DNA from: Streptomyces sp. NBC_00377
GTDB taxonomy: Bacteria > Actinomycetota > Actinomycetes > Streptomycetales > Streptomycetaceae
DNA length: 64,000 nucleotides
Assembly: GCF_036075115.1 (NCBI RefSeq)
Contig: NZ_CP107958.1
Span: forward strand, 8,370,001-8,434,000
Direction: 5' to 3'
A program made the translations under genes and the position numbers. Positions 8,683 through 17,009 of this stretch are shown here, one piece after another. Every line of letters starts with the position of its first letter. Positions within the stretch are counted from its first letter, which is position 1. A model generated the notes under the pieces. That model did not search any database and was not told the origin of the DNA. It saw only the letters and a list, made by a program, of their open reading frames with translations.

Positions 8683-9687
8683 TCATACTCCCGACCGGTC
8701 TTCCGGTTGGAGATCGTCGGCTGCTTTCGGTACGTCGGCCTTCCCTCGGCGGATGCGGCGTACGCCTTCGATGACGCCGGTCACCACGAACGCGAGCCCG
8801 ACACCGACGGCGATGGCCAGCGGCGTGTTCTCCTGGAACCCGACACCGCCGAAGTAGCCGGTGAGTGCGGTGTACGCGCTCCAGGTGGCGGTGGCGAACG
8901 CGATGAACAGTAGGTACTTGCCCAACGGGTAGCGGACGAGCCCGGTGGACAGGGTGGCCAGGTATCGGCCCACCGGGATGAACCGTGTGGTCACCAGGAG
9001 GAAGCCGCCGCGGGCGTCGAGTTCGCGGGTGAACCAGTCGTGTGCCGCCCGGCGTTTGCCGCCGGTGAGCGGGCCGGCCTCGAACTGATTGATCATCCAC
9101 ATGGTCGTGCCTTCCGCGACGCGCGCGTACCCGCCGCGGGTACCGTCCCGTCCCACCGTGAGCACGGTGCCCTCGGGCCGTTCGTTCCCGGCGGGCACCA
9201 TCGCACGCCAGGCGTAGTGCCCGGCGTGCACCGCGGCGTCGCTGCCGGGTACGAGTCGGGCGCGCACGCGGGAGTACACCCCGTCCGCGCCGATCAGCAG
9301 ATCTGCCCGGAGCTCTTCACCGTCGGCCAGATGGACGACGATCTCCGTCTCGTTCTCGGTGTACGCGGCCATGCGCGTGCCGAGGAGGATCCGGTCCCGG
9401 CCGACGGCGTCGGCGAGTAGATCGCTCAGCGCGGGTCGCCGCACGAGCAGGAAGCGATGCTCGCGCGCCCCGAATTCGGCGGCACGGACCGGGTGCCCGG
9501 CGGCATCGTAGAACCAGGTGCCGACTTCGCGGCCCATGCGGCGCACCGCGGGGGTGGGGGTCTTGCTCCCTGATCCTGAACAGGGCCTTGTGGCTTCGGC
9601 CGGCGTAGTTGATGTTGTTTGGAGTGCTCGCTCATAGGCGAGGTGGCGGCAGAGCGCGCCGTCGTTGGCCAGCCGATGGGCGATCAC
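8683..9687 (-). pseudogene. Chimeric frame: FAD monooxygenase fragment fused to DedA-family fragment
   Basis: A single open frame of 334 codons joins unrelated pieces. Residues about 51-205 match the middle of PHBH-type FAD monooxygenases (EFGAREHRFLLVRRPALSDL, DLLIGADGVYSRVR) but lack both the N-terminal GxGxxG dinucleotide fold and the C-terminal GD region. Residues about 215-334 match the C-terminal half of DedA/SNARE-associated membrane proteins (VTTRFIPVGRYLATLSTGLV, then two hydrophobic segments YLLFIAFATATWSAYTAL and PLAIAVGVGLAFVVTGVIEG). The first 50 residues are unrecognised. It looks like a deletion fusion that happened to stay in frame; function is doubtful. Confidence 0.75.
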
Positions 9688-9805
9688 CTCCAGTGCCGCT
9701 CGGAAGAACGGATGAGCGGGGTGCGCCAGCCGCAGCAGTGCGACCCTTGCACCCGGCGAAGCGACGCTCGGACTTCCGACGTGCCTCGCCTCGGTTCAGG
9801 GCACG

Positions 9806-9840
9806 ACGACGAGCCGCCGACTCGGTCGGCGGCTCGTCGT
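9806..9840. terminator. Strong hairpin, probable bidirectional terminator
   Basis: A perfect 16-base stem (ACGACGAGCCGCCGAC and its complement) with a 3-base loop TCG. There is no T-tract, which is usual for Streptomyces terminators. It lies between the chimeric frame and the end of the reductase gene, in a stretch (9688-9979) where no gene is seen. Confidence 0.65.
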
Positions 9841-9979
9841 GAAGGATCGACGCTAAGCCATAGAGATCAAAATCGGTGCAAACCAATCGGAGCCTGACGG
9901 CTGTTGTGGCCGTGCTGTGCAGGCGTCAACCCGCCGCTGTCGGTGGCCACGTCGGCGATCCAGCAGTGTCCCGGGGCTT

Positions 9980-10576
9980 TCAGCGGGCGAGCGAGACGGC
10001 AAACGGTGTGAATCCGCTGGACCGGATCACGTGGGGGACGAAGAGTATGGCGGCCTCGGTTGCACGGGCGGTTTCGATGCCGCCGAGGTCGGTGATCCAG
10101 TCCTGCTGCCAGCCGAGGTCGGAGAGAAGCCCCCGTACGACCTGCTTGGCCTCCTGGTCCGCGGCGGAGAGGAAGACGGTCGGGGCCTGAGTGAGCGCGG
10201 CGGGCGCGGTCATCACCGGGAAGAGCATCGTGTTGAGTGTCTTGACGACGCGTGTTTCGGGGAGTGCTTCCTGGAGTTGCTCGGCGAGGCTCGAGCCGGG
10301 GTAGATCAGGTCGGCGGGCAGTCCGTCGGGTCCGTCGGTGGTGGCGTTGGAGACGTCGATGAGGATCTTGCCCCGCAGTTCGTCGCGCAGCGCGGTGAGC
10401 CGCTCCAGCGAGCCGGCTCCCGGGGTGGCGTTGATGACGACCTGGGCTCTCCGGGCGGCGTCGGCGGCGGCGCCCGGCTCCCGGTCCACCGCGGTCACCT
10501 CGTGTCCTGCCTTGGTGAGGGCGGTGGCGAGGTTGCCTCCGACGCGGCCGTTTCCGAGAACTGCGATCGTGGTCAT
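9980..10576 (-). CDS. NAD(P)-binding F420-dependent reductase-like protein
   Basis: 198 residues from ATG 10576 with GGAAAG a short distance upstream. The N-terminus MTTIAVLGNGRVGGNLATAL is a dinucleotide-binding Rossmann loop (GNGRVG), followed by GHEVTAVDREPG, VVINATPGAGSLERL, ILIDVSNATTDG, and VVKTLNTMLFPVM. This order is that of NADPH:F420 oxidoreductase-like proteins (F420_oxidored family). It lies 41 bases downstream of the IMPase-like gene on the same strand and probably forms an operon with it. Specific substrate unknown. Confidence 0.83.
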   Translation of the reverse strand: MTTIAVLGNGRVGGNLATALTKAGHEVTAVDREPGAAADAARRAQVVINATPGAGSLERLTALRDELRGKILIDVSNATTDGPDGLPADLIYPGSSLAEQLQEALPETRVVKTLNTMLFPVMTAPAALTQAPTVFLSAADQEAKQVVRGLLSDLGWQQDWITDLGGIETARATEAAILFVPHVIRSSGFTPFAVSLAR

Positions 10577-10617
10577 GATGATGTGGTCTTTCCGTGAGTG
10601 CAGGTTGTGGTGTGTGG

Positions 10618-11439
10618 TCAGCGGGAGAGTGTGGTGACGGCCTGGGCATGGACGCCGGGCGCGGCGGCCAGGAAGCTCTCGCTCTGCGGGGTCCAGGGGC
10701 GGCCCTGGGCGTCGGAGATCTGTCCGCCGGCCTCGGTGACGAGCAGCGCCCCGGGAAGCAGGTCCGCGCGGGCGCCGGCGAACTGCCAGAAGGCGTCGAG
10801 CCGGCCGGCGGCCACGTTCACCAGGTGCAGGGTGGCGGGTACGGAGGTGCGGACGACGAGCGCGTCGAAGAGCATGGCGGTGATCGAGGACCCGATGCGC
10901 CGCACGACCTTCTCGTTCTCGTCCGGGCGGGCCTGGCTGGTGGCCACGAGGCTCAGCCCGAGGTCCGCTGTCTGGGACACGTGCAGCGGGCGGCCGTCGA
11001 GGTGGGCACCCCCGCCGGCCACTGCGGTGTAGGTCTCACCGGTCAGCGGCACGTGGACCACGGTGAGCACCGGCTGGTTGTCGCGGACGAGAGTGGCGGT
11101 CACCGCCCACTCCGGCAGGGCGTGCAGGTGGTTGACGTTGCCCTCGGCAGGATCCACCACCCACCACTCGCCCGAAGGCAGCGCCCCGCCGCCCAGCTCG
11201 TCCTCCACCCATCCGGCATCCGGCCGCAGACGCGTAAGAACGGGGCGCAGGATCTCCAGGGCCGCGTCGTCGTTGCCGGCGAGCGCGCTCATCAGCTCCT
11301 CCCGCGTCCGGTAGGAGACCACGTCGCCGAACCGCTCCCGCAGCACGGAACCGACCTCGCGCACAGCGACCACGGTCTGGCCGAGCAGATCCGCGTCGGA
11401 CACGGCGACGCCGCCGGCCTGAAGAAGAGTTTCGGACAT
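10618..11439 (-). CDS. Inositol monophosphatase-family protein (intact copy)
   Basis: 273 residues from ATG 11439, preceded by GGGAGT with a 6-base spacer. It has the fold pattern of the Mg-dependent phosphatase family, with GEWWVVDPAEGNVNHLHALP followed by EWAVTATLV in the position of the metal-binding WxxDPxDGTxNF motif. The canonical second Asp is replaced (DPAEGN instead of DP-x-DGT). Near the C-terminus, ARADLLPGALLVTEAGG corresponds to the WDxAAG-xLLxEAGG motif. Substrate and even phosphatase activity are uncertain. It is followed by an F420-reductase-like gene and faces a LysR remnant, mirroring the 7187-7706 pair. Confidence 0.8.
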   Translation of the reverse strand: MSETLLQAGGVAVSDADLLGQTVVAVREVGSVLRERFGDVVSYRTREELMSALAGNDDAALEILRPVLTRLRPDAGWVEDELGGGALPSGEWWVVDPAEGNVNHLHALPEWAVTATLVRDNQPVLTVVHVPLTGETYTAVAGGGAHLDGRPLHVSQTADLGLSLVATSQARPDENEKVVRRIGSSITAMLFDALVVRTSVPATLHLVNVAAGRLDAFWQFAGARADLLPGALLVTEAGGQISDAQGRPWTPQSESFLAAAPGVHAQAVTTLSR

Positions 11440-11574
11440 GGCTGTACTCCCGTATGCAGAAGGTGGGTTGAGGCTGCCGGTCCGAGCTGTTCGCTGCGTC
11501 CCGCGCTCTGCTCTCGAACATATAGAGGCCACTGATTAACTACAACTGCATGTAAAGCACTGTTGAGATGACTC

Positions 11575-12455
11575 TCATGCAATTGAATCTGTTGTCTCCC
11601 CGGACGGACTCGACGTGCGACGAGGGATCAGGTTTTGCCGTCGCAACTCCACTACGAGGTTCGCGCCCAGCGCGGCGCCGACGATTCCGAGGACCGGGGC
11701 CCACAGCCCCGTTCCCGCCAGCGATCCCAGCAGTGCTCCCACGAACGCCCCTGCGACTGCCGCGGCAGCTGTGAACCAGGGTCCGGGCTTCGCCGTCGGT
11801 CGGGCGAGGTGCGCACCGAGGCCGATCAGCAGTCCGGCGCCGGGTACCACCACGACCGGGTCGGCGATGAACCCATCCCGGCGCCAGCGTCCAGGTGAAC
11901 AGGACGCCCAGGAACCAGCCGGCCAGGCCGAGCGGCACCATGGTCAGCGCCCGGATCCACCGGCTCGCCCGGCCACTGGGCGCGCCGCGACGCAGGCGCC
12001 TGCGGAGCAGCAGGCCGAGCACCAGCAGGCCGATCAGCACCCCGCCTGTGGGGATGCCGACGAGGAGAGCGGCGATGGTCGGCATGCTCAACGGCACAGC
12101 GTCGAAGGCGACCGGACGCCGGTCGAACTGCGAGCTGTCGCCGTGACCGGTGTCGGAGAAGGTGGTCAGCAGGTGCTTGCCCGCCTCGGGTTGGTGTTCC
12201 CAGAAGTCGTGGGTGTGGCCGAGACCGGGCAGGACCACCTGGTGCCCGCGGGACAGCGTGGGCAGCAGTTCCTTGGTTGCGTTCACCGGCGGTGTGGAGA
12301 AGTCGAGTTCGCCGCCGACGAGCAGTGTCTCGACCGGGCGGGGCCGGACCGTGCGGTATGCGGCGTTGTCGGGGCTGTCCGGCCAGACGGTGTGGAAGCC
12401 GGCTGAGCCGCCCCAGAGGAAGTCGGTCGAGGCGTTGCCGGCGCTATCCCTCTTG
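11575..12455 (-). pseudogene. Alpha/beta hydrolase with C-terminal membrane segments, truncated and frameshifted
   Basis: From about 12455 downwards one minus-strand frame reads STDFLWGGSAGFHTVWPDSP, RPVETLLVGGELDFSTPP, QVVLPGLGHTHDFWEHQP. This is the last part of an alpha/beta hydrolase with the acid (ELD) and His (GHTHD) regions. Two hydrophobic segments follow (TIAALLVGIPTGGVLIGLLV; MVPLGLAGWFLGVLFTWTL). Near 11875 the frame slips, and a second frame continues with VVVVPGAGLLIGLGAHLARP, further hydrophobic segments, and a stop at 11575. The N-terminal nucleophile region is absent. A relic gene. Confidence 0.72.
11577..11595 (+). pseudogene. LysR-gene start remnant
   Basis: ATGCAATTGAATCTGTTG encodes MQLNLL, the usual LysR N-terminus (compare MQLDLNLL at 7706). 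It is divergent from the IMPase copy at the same relative position as in the 7187-7706 pair. After six codons the sequence becomes that of a minus-strand hydrolase remnant. This suggests that an IMPase/LysR divergent module was duplicated and then lost its regulator here. The match is very short. Confidence 0.45.
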
Positions 12456-12496
12456 GGAGTGACGTCCGGCCGGTTCGCGCCGGGCACAATGACCGG

Positions 12497-12958
12497 ATGC
12501 TCAGCACGAACGAGGTGAACCGCTTTGCGCTGCGCCGGTGGCTCGGCCGCGCGGGTGCGAACGAGACGGAGCGGTCCCTGGCGCGTCAGTCGGTCCTGGT
12601 GGGGGACGTGTGCCTGGCCGTCGACACAGTGAGCTTCTTGACGCGTGGTCCGGAGTCGGGACCGTGGAACCCGCTTCTTCTGACCGCGATACTGATTGCG
12701 GACGCAGCTCCGGTGACTTCGCCCAGGTTCTCCGGCTGGGTCGCGGTCGGACACGTCATGGTGGTTTCCGCGCTTGCTTTCGTCCTTCCCGGCCGGAGCG
12801 CGAGCACCGCCGGCCAGTTGGTCAGCGCGTACCGGGCCGGTGCCTGGTTGCGGGGGTGGCCGGCCGGCGCGGCGCTGGCGACGTCGTGCGGTGGGGTCCT
12901 GAGCTCGTTCCTGATCGCCGGGCTGAGCGCACCGGCTTCCCTGGTGAGCCTCGTGGCA
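12497..12958 (+). pseudogene. Membrane protein N-terminus, probably a sensor kinase remnant
   Basis: From ATG 12497 about 150 codons encode a protein with several hydrophobic segments (WNPLLLTAILIADAAPVT, WVAVGHVMVVSALAFVLPG, GGVLSSFLIAGLSAPASLV), resembling the membrane input domain of NarL-type sensor kinases. No kinase core follows. The frame runs instead into the end of a response regulator. Identification as a sensor kinase is inferred mainly from that neighbour. Confidence 0.5.
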
Positions 12959-12959
12959 G

Positions 12960-13097
12960 GCCTACGTCGGCGAACAGACCGTCAAAACCCACGGCTCACG
13001 CGTCCTGGCCAAACTCGGACTCAGAGACCGGGTACACGCCGTGCGCTTCGCCCACCACCACGGCCTGATCGAACCAGACGATACCTCCGGCCTGTGA
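12960..13097 (+). pseudogene. LuxR/NarL-type response regulator, C-terminal 45 residues
   Basis: In a different frame from the preceding piece the sequence reads YVGEQTVKTHGSRVLAKLG then LRDRVHAVRFAHHHGLIEP and a stop at 13095-13097. This is the recognition helix and end of a LuxR-type helix-turn-helix. Receiver domain and the first half of the DNA-binding domain are absent. A deletion between the start of a sensor gene and the end of its partner regulator gene would give exactly this junction. Confidence 0.82.
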
Positions 13098-13156
13098 CGG
13101 GTCACGGTTGCCCGCCGCGCGGGTGACGAAGCCGATTCAAATAAGGAGAAGAGAAG

Positions 13157-15835
13157 GTGAATCCGCACATAGTTGAGGGCTTGCGCAGATGGCTGAGCCG
13201 TTGGCTGTCAGGGCGTCGAAGACGTGCTTCATGGACGGCGGCTGTGGCCGTCGTGGTGGCAACGGCACTGATCTGTAGCACGGGGGTGTCGGCCGAGGCG
13301 GCACCAGGCCGGCAGCCGGTCCTCGCGCAGCTGGCCACCGAGGATCTGAACGGTACGGTGACCGCCGAGGCCGACGGGGATCTAACGTTCACCCTTGACC
13401 CGCGCGTCACGTACGACTCGACGGCCATGCAGCAGCGGCTCGACGAGACCGAGGCCCTGAATCCTCGCCTGAGCGACACGGTCAAGGCGGAGCTTGAGCA
13501 GTTCCCGGTGGGTATTGGCAGCGAAAGTGCCTCGGAGTGGGTGGATTTCGACGGCACGCTGAGAATGACGGCCGACCACACCGGCCTGTCCCTCACCATC
13601 AACGCTTCGGATGTACAGGCTTCCGAGACCTGGTCGCAGTGGGCGTTCGCCATGGCGATGGGCTATCTGTCCAAGTATCTGACTGTATTAGGTTGCTTGT
13701 ACCTCTTTCCTGAACTAGCCCGCGCCTGCTCCATCGTCGGGGGATTCACCGGTGCCCTCATCAGAGGCCTCGTCACCCAGTTCTTCAACCATCAGTTGGG
13801 GGATGCGGGGGCGTACCAGAAGACCTTTCTGAAGGCGTTGAAGGCGGCACTTTGGGTGTACGCGAAGGGCAAGCTCCTGGACTGGCTGGAATCGAAATTC
13901 CCCGGGCTCGTCACGGAGTTGAGCAACGCGCTGAGGGAACAGGCGTGGTCGTGGGCGAAGGACGCTGCGAACTGGGTCGCCGAAGTGCTCAGGGATATGG
14001 CCGAGATGCTTCCTGACGGGATAGCGGAGTGGGGTCCGCCGCCGCCGGGTACCGCTGACGCGCCGCTCAGGGTCATGGTGGTGGGCGACTCGATGACCCA
14101 GGGCGACGAAGGGGACTGGACATGGCGTTACCGTCTGTGGGAATGGTTCAAGGACCAAGGTGTCAACGTCGACTTCGTCGGCCCGTACAGCGGCACCAAG
14201 AATCCACCGGAGGCCGCCGCCCCGGCCCCGCCGCCGTTCCAGGGCTCCCCGCCTACACCTTCGGGCCCACCCCCCACCACCGGCGGGTACAGCGCAGACG
14301 CAGACCCCGCCTTCGACAGAGACCACTTCGCCGTGTGGGGCCGACAGGCAGCGCAGGACAAGACGCTCATCCGCCAGGTGGTGCAGAATTACAAGCCCGA
14401 CCTGCTGCTGGTCGGGCTCGGGTTCAACGATATGGGCTGGTTCGTCAGCGGCCCCGAGGGAACTCTCGACAGCATGAGGACGCTGGTCAGCGAGGCCCGC
14501 GCCGCGAAGCCCGACATCAACTTCGCCCTGGCCAACGTGCCGCAGCGAACCCGTATCGGGGGCCGTGAGGACTTGATCGTCAACACCGACGCGTACAACC
14601 GGATGCTCGCCGACGCGATTCCGCAGTGGAGCACCATTCTCTCCCCTGTGGCTCTCGTCGACTGGCGCGGCAACTACGGCTGCGGACCCGACAGTTGCCC
14701 GGCCGGCTACGACGGCCTGCACCCCAACGCTCTCGGCGAGTTCCAGATCGCCCAGGCTTTCGAGCGTACCCTGCACACCACGTACCACCTCGGCTTCAGT
14801 GTGCCAGGCTTCTCCGGGCCACTGTTCCGGCCAACCCCCACGCCGAGCAACGTCAGTGCCGAGGCCGTTCCGTCCGGCATCAAGGTGACCTGGGACCGCG
14901 CCTACGGCGCCCATGGCTACGACGTCCAGTACCGGATCCGGGGCGCTGCGGACTGGAGCCAGTTCCATGTGTCGACGAACCGCTTCGACACCGCGTGGAC
15001 CATCGACGGCCTGGCGTGGGAATACCAGGTCCGTACCAACAACGGCGACCAGACCTCCGACTGGTCCCCGGTGGTCAGCGCGATCTCCCACCCGCAGACC
15101 GCCCCACCGCCGACTGACATCGCCACCCACGCCACCGCCACCGGTGTCGACGTCTCATGGACGCCGCCGACCGGTGACTTCACCGGTTCGATCGACCGCT
15201 ACGAGGTCATCACCTGGGACGTGGACACCCCCGGCACGTTCATCGAGAGCGTGGGGGTCCGGGGCACATCGGGGCACATCGGCGGCCTCATACCCGGGCG
15301 CCGCTACTTGATCGCGGTGGCGACATGGAATGCAGTCGGCGGTGGCCTGCCCGAGATCGCCCATTCGGTAATCGTCGGCGGCGGCACCCCTGCGGTGCCG
15401 ACCGGCCTGAAGGTCACCTCCACCGATCCCACCACCGTTCAGCTGTCCTGGAACGGATCGAGCGGGGCAGCCGGATACCAGGTCTGGATCCGTAGCACAT
15501 CCGTCGACAGCGGCGGCACCTACGAACCGGACACCACCACCGCAGACAGCACCAGCCACACTGTCGCCTTCCTGTTCCCCGGTACCTGGAACTACGAGTT
15601 CTGCGTCAGTGCGTTCAACGGGAACGACGAGTCGCGTCGCTCCGACTGCGTGGTCGCACCACGACCCCCTGACACGGGGGCGGGAGATCCTGCGACGGGT
15701 GACAACCCCGCCGGTCCTTTTGCCGCGGAAGTCTCACCGCCCGCGCTGATGGTCCCGGGCAGTGCGCTCGATGAGTTCGCTCAGCTCAATAAGCTTGCTC
15801 AATCTGTTCAGCTGCCGACCTCGACGACCTGGTAG
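13157..15835 (+). CDS. Secreted SGNH/GDSL hydrolase with three fibronectin type III domains
   Basis: 892 residues from GTG 13157, with AAGGAG 8 bases upstream. N-terminus: a long signal peptide with arginines (RRRR at about 20-23), a hydrophobic core AAVAVVVATALICSTG and a probable AEA cleavage near 48. Residues 50-300 match nothing I know and are rich in Trp and amphipathic helices. SGNH domain about 305-560: VMVVGDSMTQG (block I Ser), GLGFNDMGW (block III Asn), DGLHPNALGE (block V Asp/His), with a Pro-rich insertion after block I. Three FnIII-like domains follow (about 560-840). The gene contains an in-frame TTA codon (13688-13690, Leu178), so translation should depend on the bldA leucine tRNA. 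Likely an extracellular esterase acting on a polymer; substrate unknown. Confidence 0.85.
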   Translation: MNPHIVEGLRRWLSRWLSGRRRRASWTAAVAVVVATALICSTGVSAEAAPGRQPVLAQLATEDLNGTVTAEADGDLTFTLDPRVTYDSTAMQQRLDETEALNPRLSDTVKAELEQFPVGIGSESASEWVDFDGTLRMTADHTGLSLTINASDVQASETWSQWAFAMAMGYLSKYLTVLGCLYLFPELARACSIVGGFTGALIRGLVTQFFNHQLGDAGAYQKTFLKALKAALWVYAKGKLLDWLESKFPGLVTELSNALREQAWSWAKDAANWVAEVLRDMAEMLPDGIAEWGPPPPGTADAPLRVMVVGDSMTQGDEGDWTWRYRLWEWFKDQGVNVDFVGPYSGTKNPPEAAAPAPPPFQGSPPTPSGPPPTTGGYSADADPAFDRDHFAVWGRQAAQDKTLIRQVVQNYKPDLLLVGLGFNDMGWFVSGPEGTLDSMRTLVSEARAAKPDINFALANVPQRTRIGGREDLIVNTDAYNRMLADAIPQWSTILSPVALVDWRGNYGCGPDSCPAGYDGLHPNALGEFQIAQAFERTLHTTYHLGFSVPGFSGPLFRPTPTPSNVSAEAVPSGIKVTWDRAYGAHGYDVQYRIRGAADWSQFHVSTNRFDTAWTIDGLAWEYQVRTNNGDQTSDWSPVVSAISHPQTAPPPTDIATHATATGVDVSWTPPTGDFTGSIDRYEVITWDVDTPGTFIESVGVRGTSGHIGGLIPGRRYLIAVATWNAVGGGLPEIAHSVIVGGGTPAVPTGLKVTSTDPTTVQLSWNGSSGAAGYQVWIRSTSVDSGGTYEPDTTTADSTSHTVAFLFPGTWNYEFCVSAFNGNDESRRSDCVVAPRPPDTGAGDPATGDNPAGPFAAEVSPPALMVPGSALDEFAQLNKLAQSVQLPTSTTW

Positions 15836-16202
15836 CCGACAAGCTGACTCATTGCCCGACCGGTCATCAGTCGGCCCGGCCCGGGATCGGACGACCCCGG
15901 GCCGGATGCGTCTGCACCTGCGCCTCAGGCCGCAGGCGCCTTGCGGCCCGGCTTCCACCCGTCCGACTTGGGGGTGATCTGGCTCGCCAACGACGGTCTG
16001 GTGACCGCCCTGCCCGACGACCCGGCGGCCTCCCGCCGACTCATTGCGTACCTCTCGGAGTCGGTCCGCACCACCCCGGCTCGTGGAGCGCTGCCGCCGC
16101 CCAATCCCCTGCCAGCTGGCGCACCTGACCTGCCTGACCGCATGCGAGCACGTCGCAGGTAGGCTTCGGCGGCACCGAGCGAAGTGGATGTTGCGGGTCG
16201 CC
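15836..16202. other. Gene-poor gap with terminator and an unassigned open frame
   Basis: Apart from the hairpin at 15876-15905, a 70-codon plus-strand frame (from 15941) contains LGVIWLANDGLVTALPDDP and SRRLIAYLSESVRTTP, which looks protein-like. It has only a TTG start and no recognised family. It may be the tail of a decayed gene. Confidence 0.3.
15876..15905 (+). terminator. Hairpin terminator after the GDSL/FnIII gene
   Basis: CCGGCCCGGG at 15876-15885 pairs perfectly with CCCGGGCCGG at 15896-15905 across a 10-base loop, 40 bases after the stop codon. Confidence 0.65.
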
Positions 16203-16550
16203 TCAGCTGTGGAGATGACTGCGTTCGCCGTTGTGGTCGAGGATGATCAGGATCTCGGCGGGGCCGCGGTCGCTGCGGAGGGTGTGGGGGGTCATGGTGG
16301 AGAACGAGGCGGCCTGGCCGGTCTCGACGCGGATGACGCGTTCGCCGAGGTAGAGGACGACGGTGCCGGACAGCACGGTGAACCAGTCCCTGCCGGGATG
16401 GACACCCATGTCGTCAGAGGTGACGCTGCCCGCCTGGTCGGTGATGCGCATCTTGCCGACGGTCAGCCCCTGGGGGCCATTGTCCTTGGTGAGGAGCCAG
16501 GTGGTCAGGCCGCGGGTCTCGTCGCGGTCCGGTCGGATGACGACATCGGG
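16203..16550 (-). pseudogene. Cupin-domain regulator remnant
   Basis: The minus-strand frame ending at 16203 reads RPDRDETRGLTTWLLTKD, VGKMRITDQAGSV, GVHPGRDWFTVLSGTVVLYL, VETGQAASFSTMTPHTLRSD. This is the C-terminal cupin barrel usual in XRE-cupin regulators. Homology starts right after an in-frame TAG at about 16550 and before any plausible start; the only ATG (16451) lies inside the domain. The N-terminal helix-turn-helix is missing, so it is treated as a remnant. A short unassigned coding-like frame (KVVEYLREREALKGVSL) precedes it at 16560-16630. Confidence 0.65.
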
Positions 16551-16637
16551 CTATGGATTCAGTGAGGCTGACCCCCTTCAGCGCTTCGCGCTCCCGCAGG
16601 TACTCGACAACTTTGGTTCCGACAGGCGACTTGCCTA

Positions 16638-16826
16638 ATGAACGGCCAGGAAGTGGTGGTGGTGCAGGGGCGCGAAGGGCGAGTCGGGGTGGCGCAGGCC
16701 GAGCAGGATCCTGCCCTCGTGCTCCAGATGCAGATGGACACCGACGACGTTGGGGACCGTCTGCCGGTCGCGTGGCGGCCCCGCGGTCCGAAGCGGCTCG
16801 GGTGCGGACTCCGGATCGGTGGTCAT
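16638..16826 (-). pseudogene. Nudix hydrolase, N-terminal half
   Basis: From ATG 16826, with a purine-rich site GAGGGGGAA just upstream, the frame reads VPNVVGVHLHLEHEGRILLG, LRHPDSPFAPLHHHHFLA and then hits a stop within two codons. In intact homologues HxHFLAGHxE leads into the Nudix box GxxxxxExxxREhxEExG, which is missing. The downstream half of such a gene, on the same strand, ends at the IS256 repeat 10.6 kb to the left (5798-6047). The two halves together lack only about 25 residues. Confidence 0.85.
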
Positions 16827-17009
16827 GCGGTTCCCCCTCGGGTCAACGCGGTCGCGTTTCACGGTACTTGAGGACGTCGTGATCGTTCGGGAGCCGCGAA
16901 CGCGTGCCGCGCCCCGGCAGCGGAGCGGGAGCGACGGTCCGGCCACGCCGGCCGGCAGCGGCCGTGACCACCTCTGGCCGACCTTGATCGGCTCGTGTTA
17001 CGAAGAACC

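Noticed and set aside
7187..9100. Long minus-strand frame upstream of the truncated IMPase
   Set aside because: Only the part from ATG 7579 is homologous to a protein. The rest is antisense to the LysR gene and other fragments.
15941..16162. Small plus-strand gene after the GDSL terminator
   Set aside because: Protein-like composition but TTG start, no ribosome site and no recognised family. Kept only as a note.
6784..16640. Island as a composite transposon bounded by two IS256 ends
   Set aside because: The second set of IS256 repeats expected near 16640 is not there. Only the left boundary coincides with an IS end.
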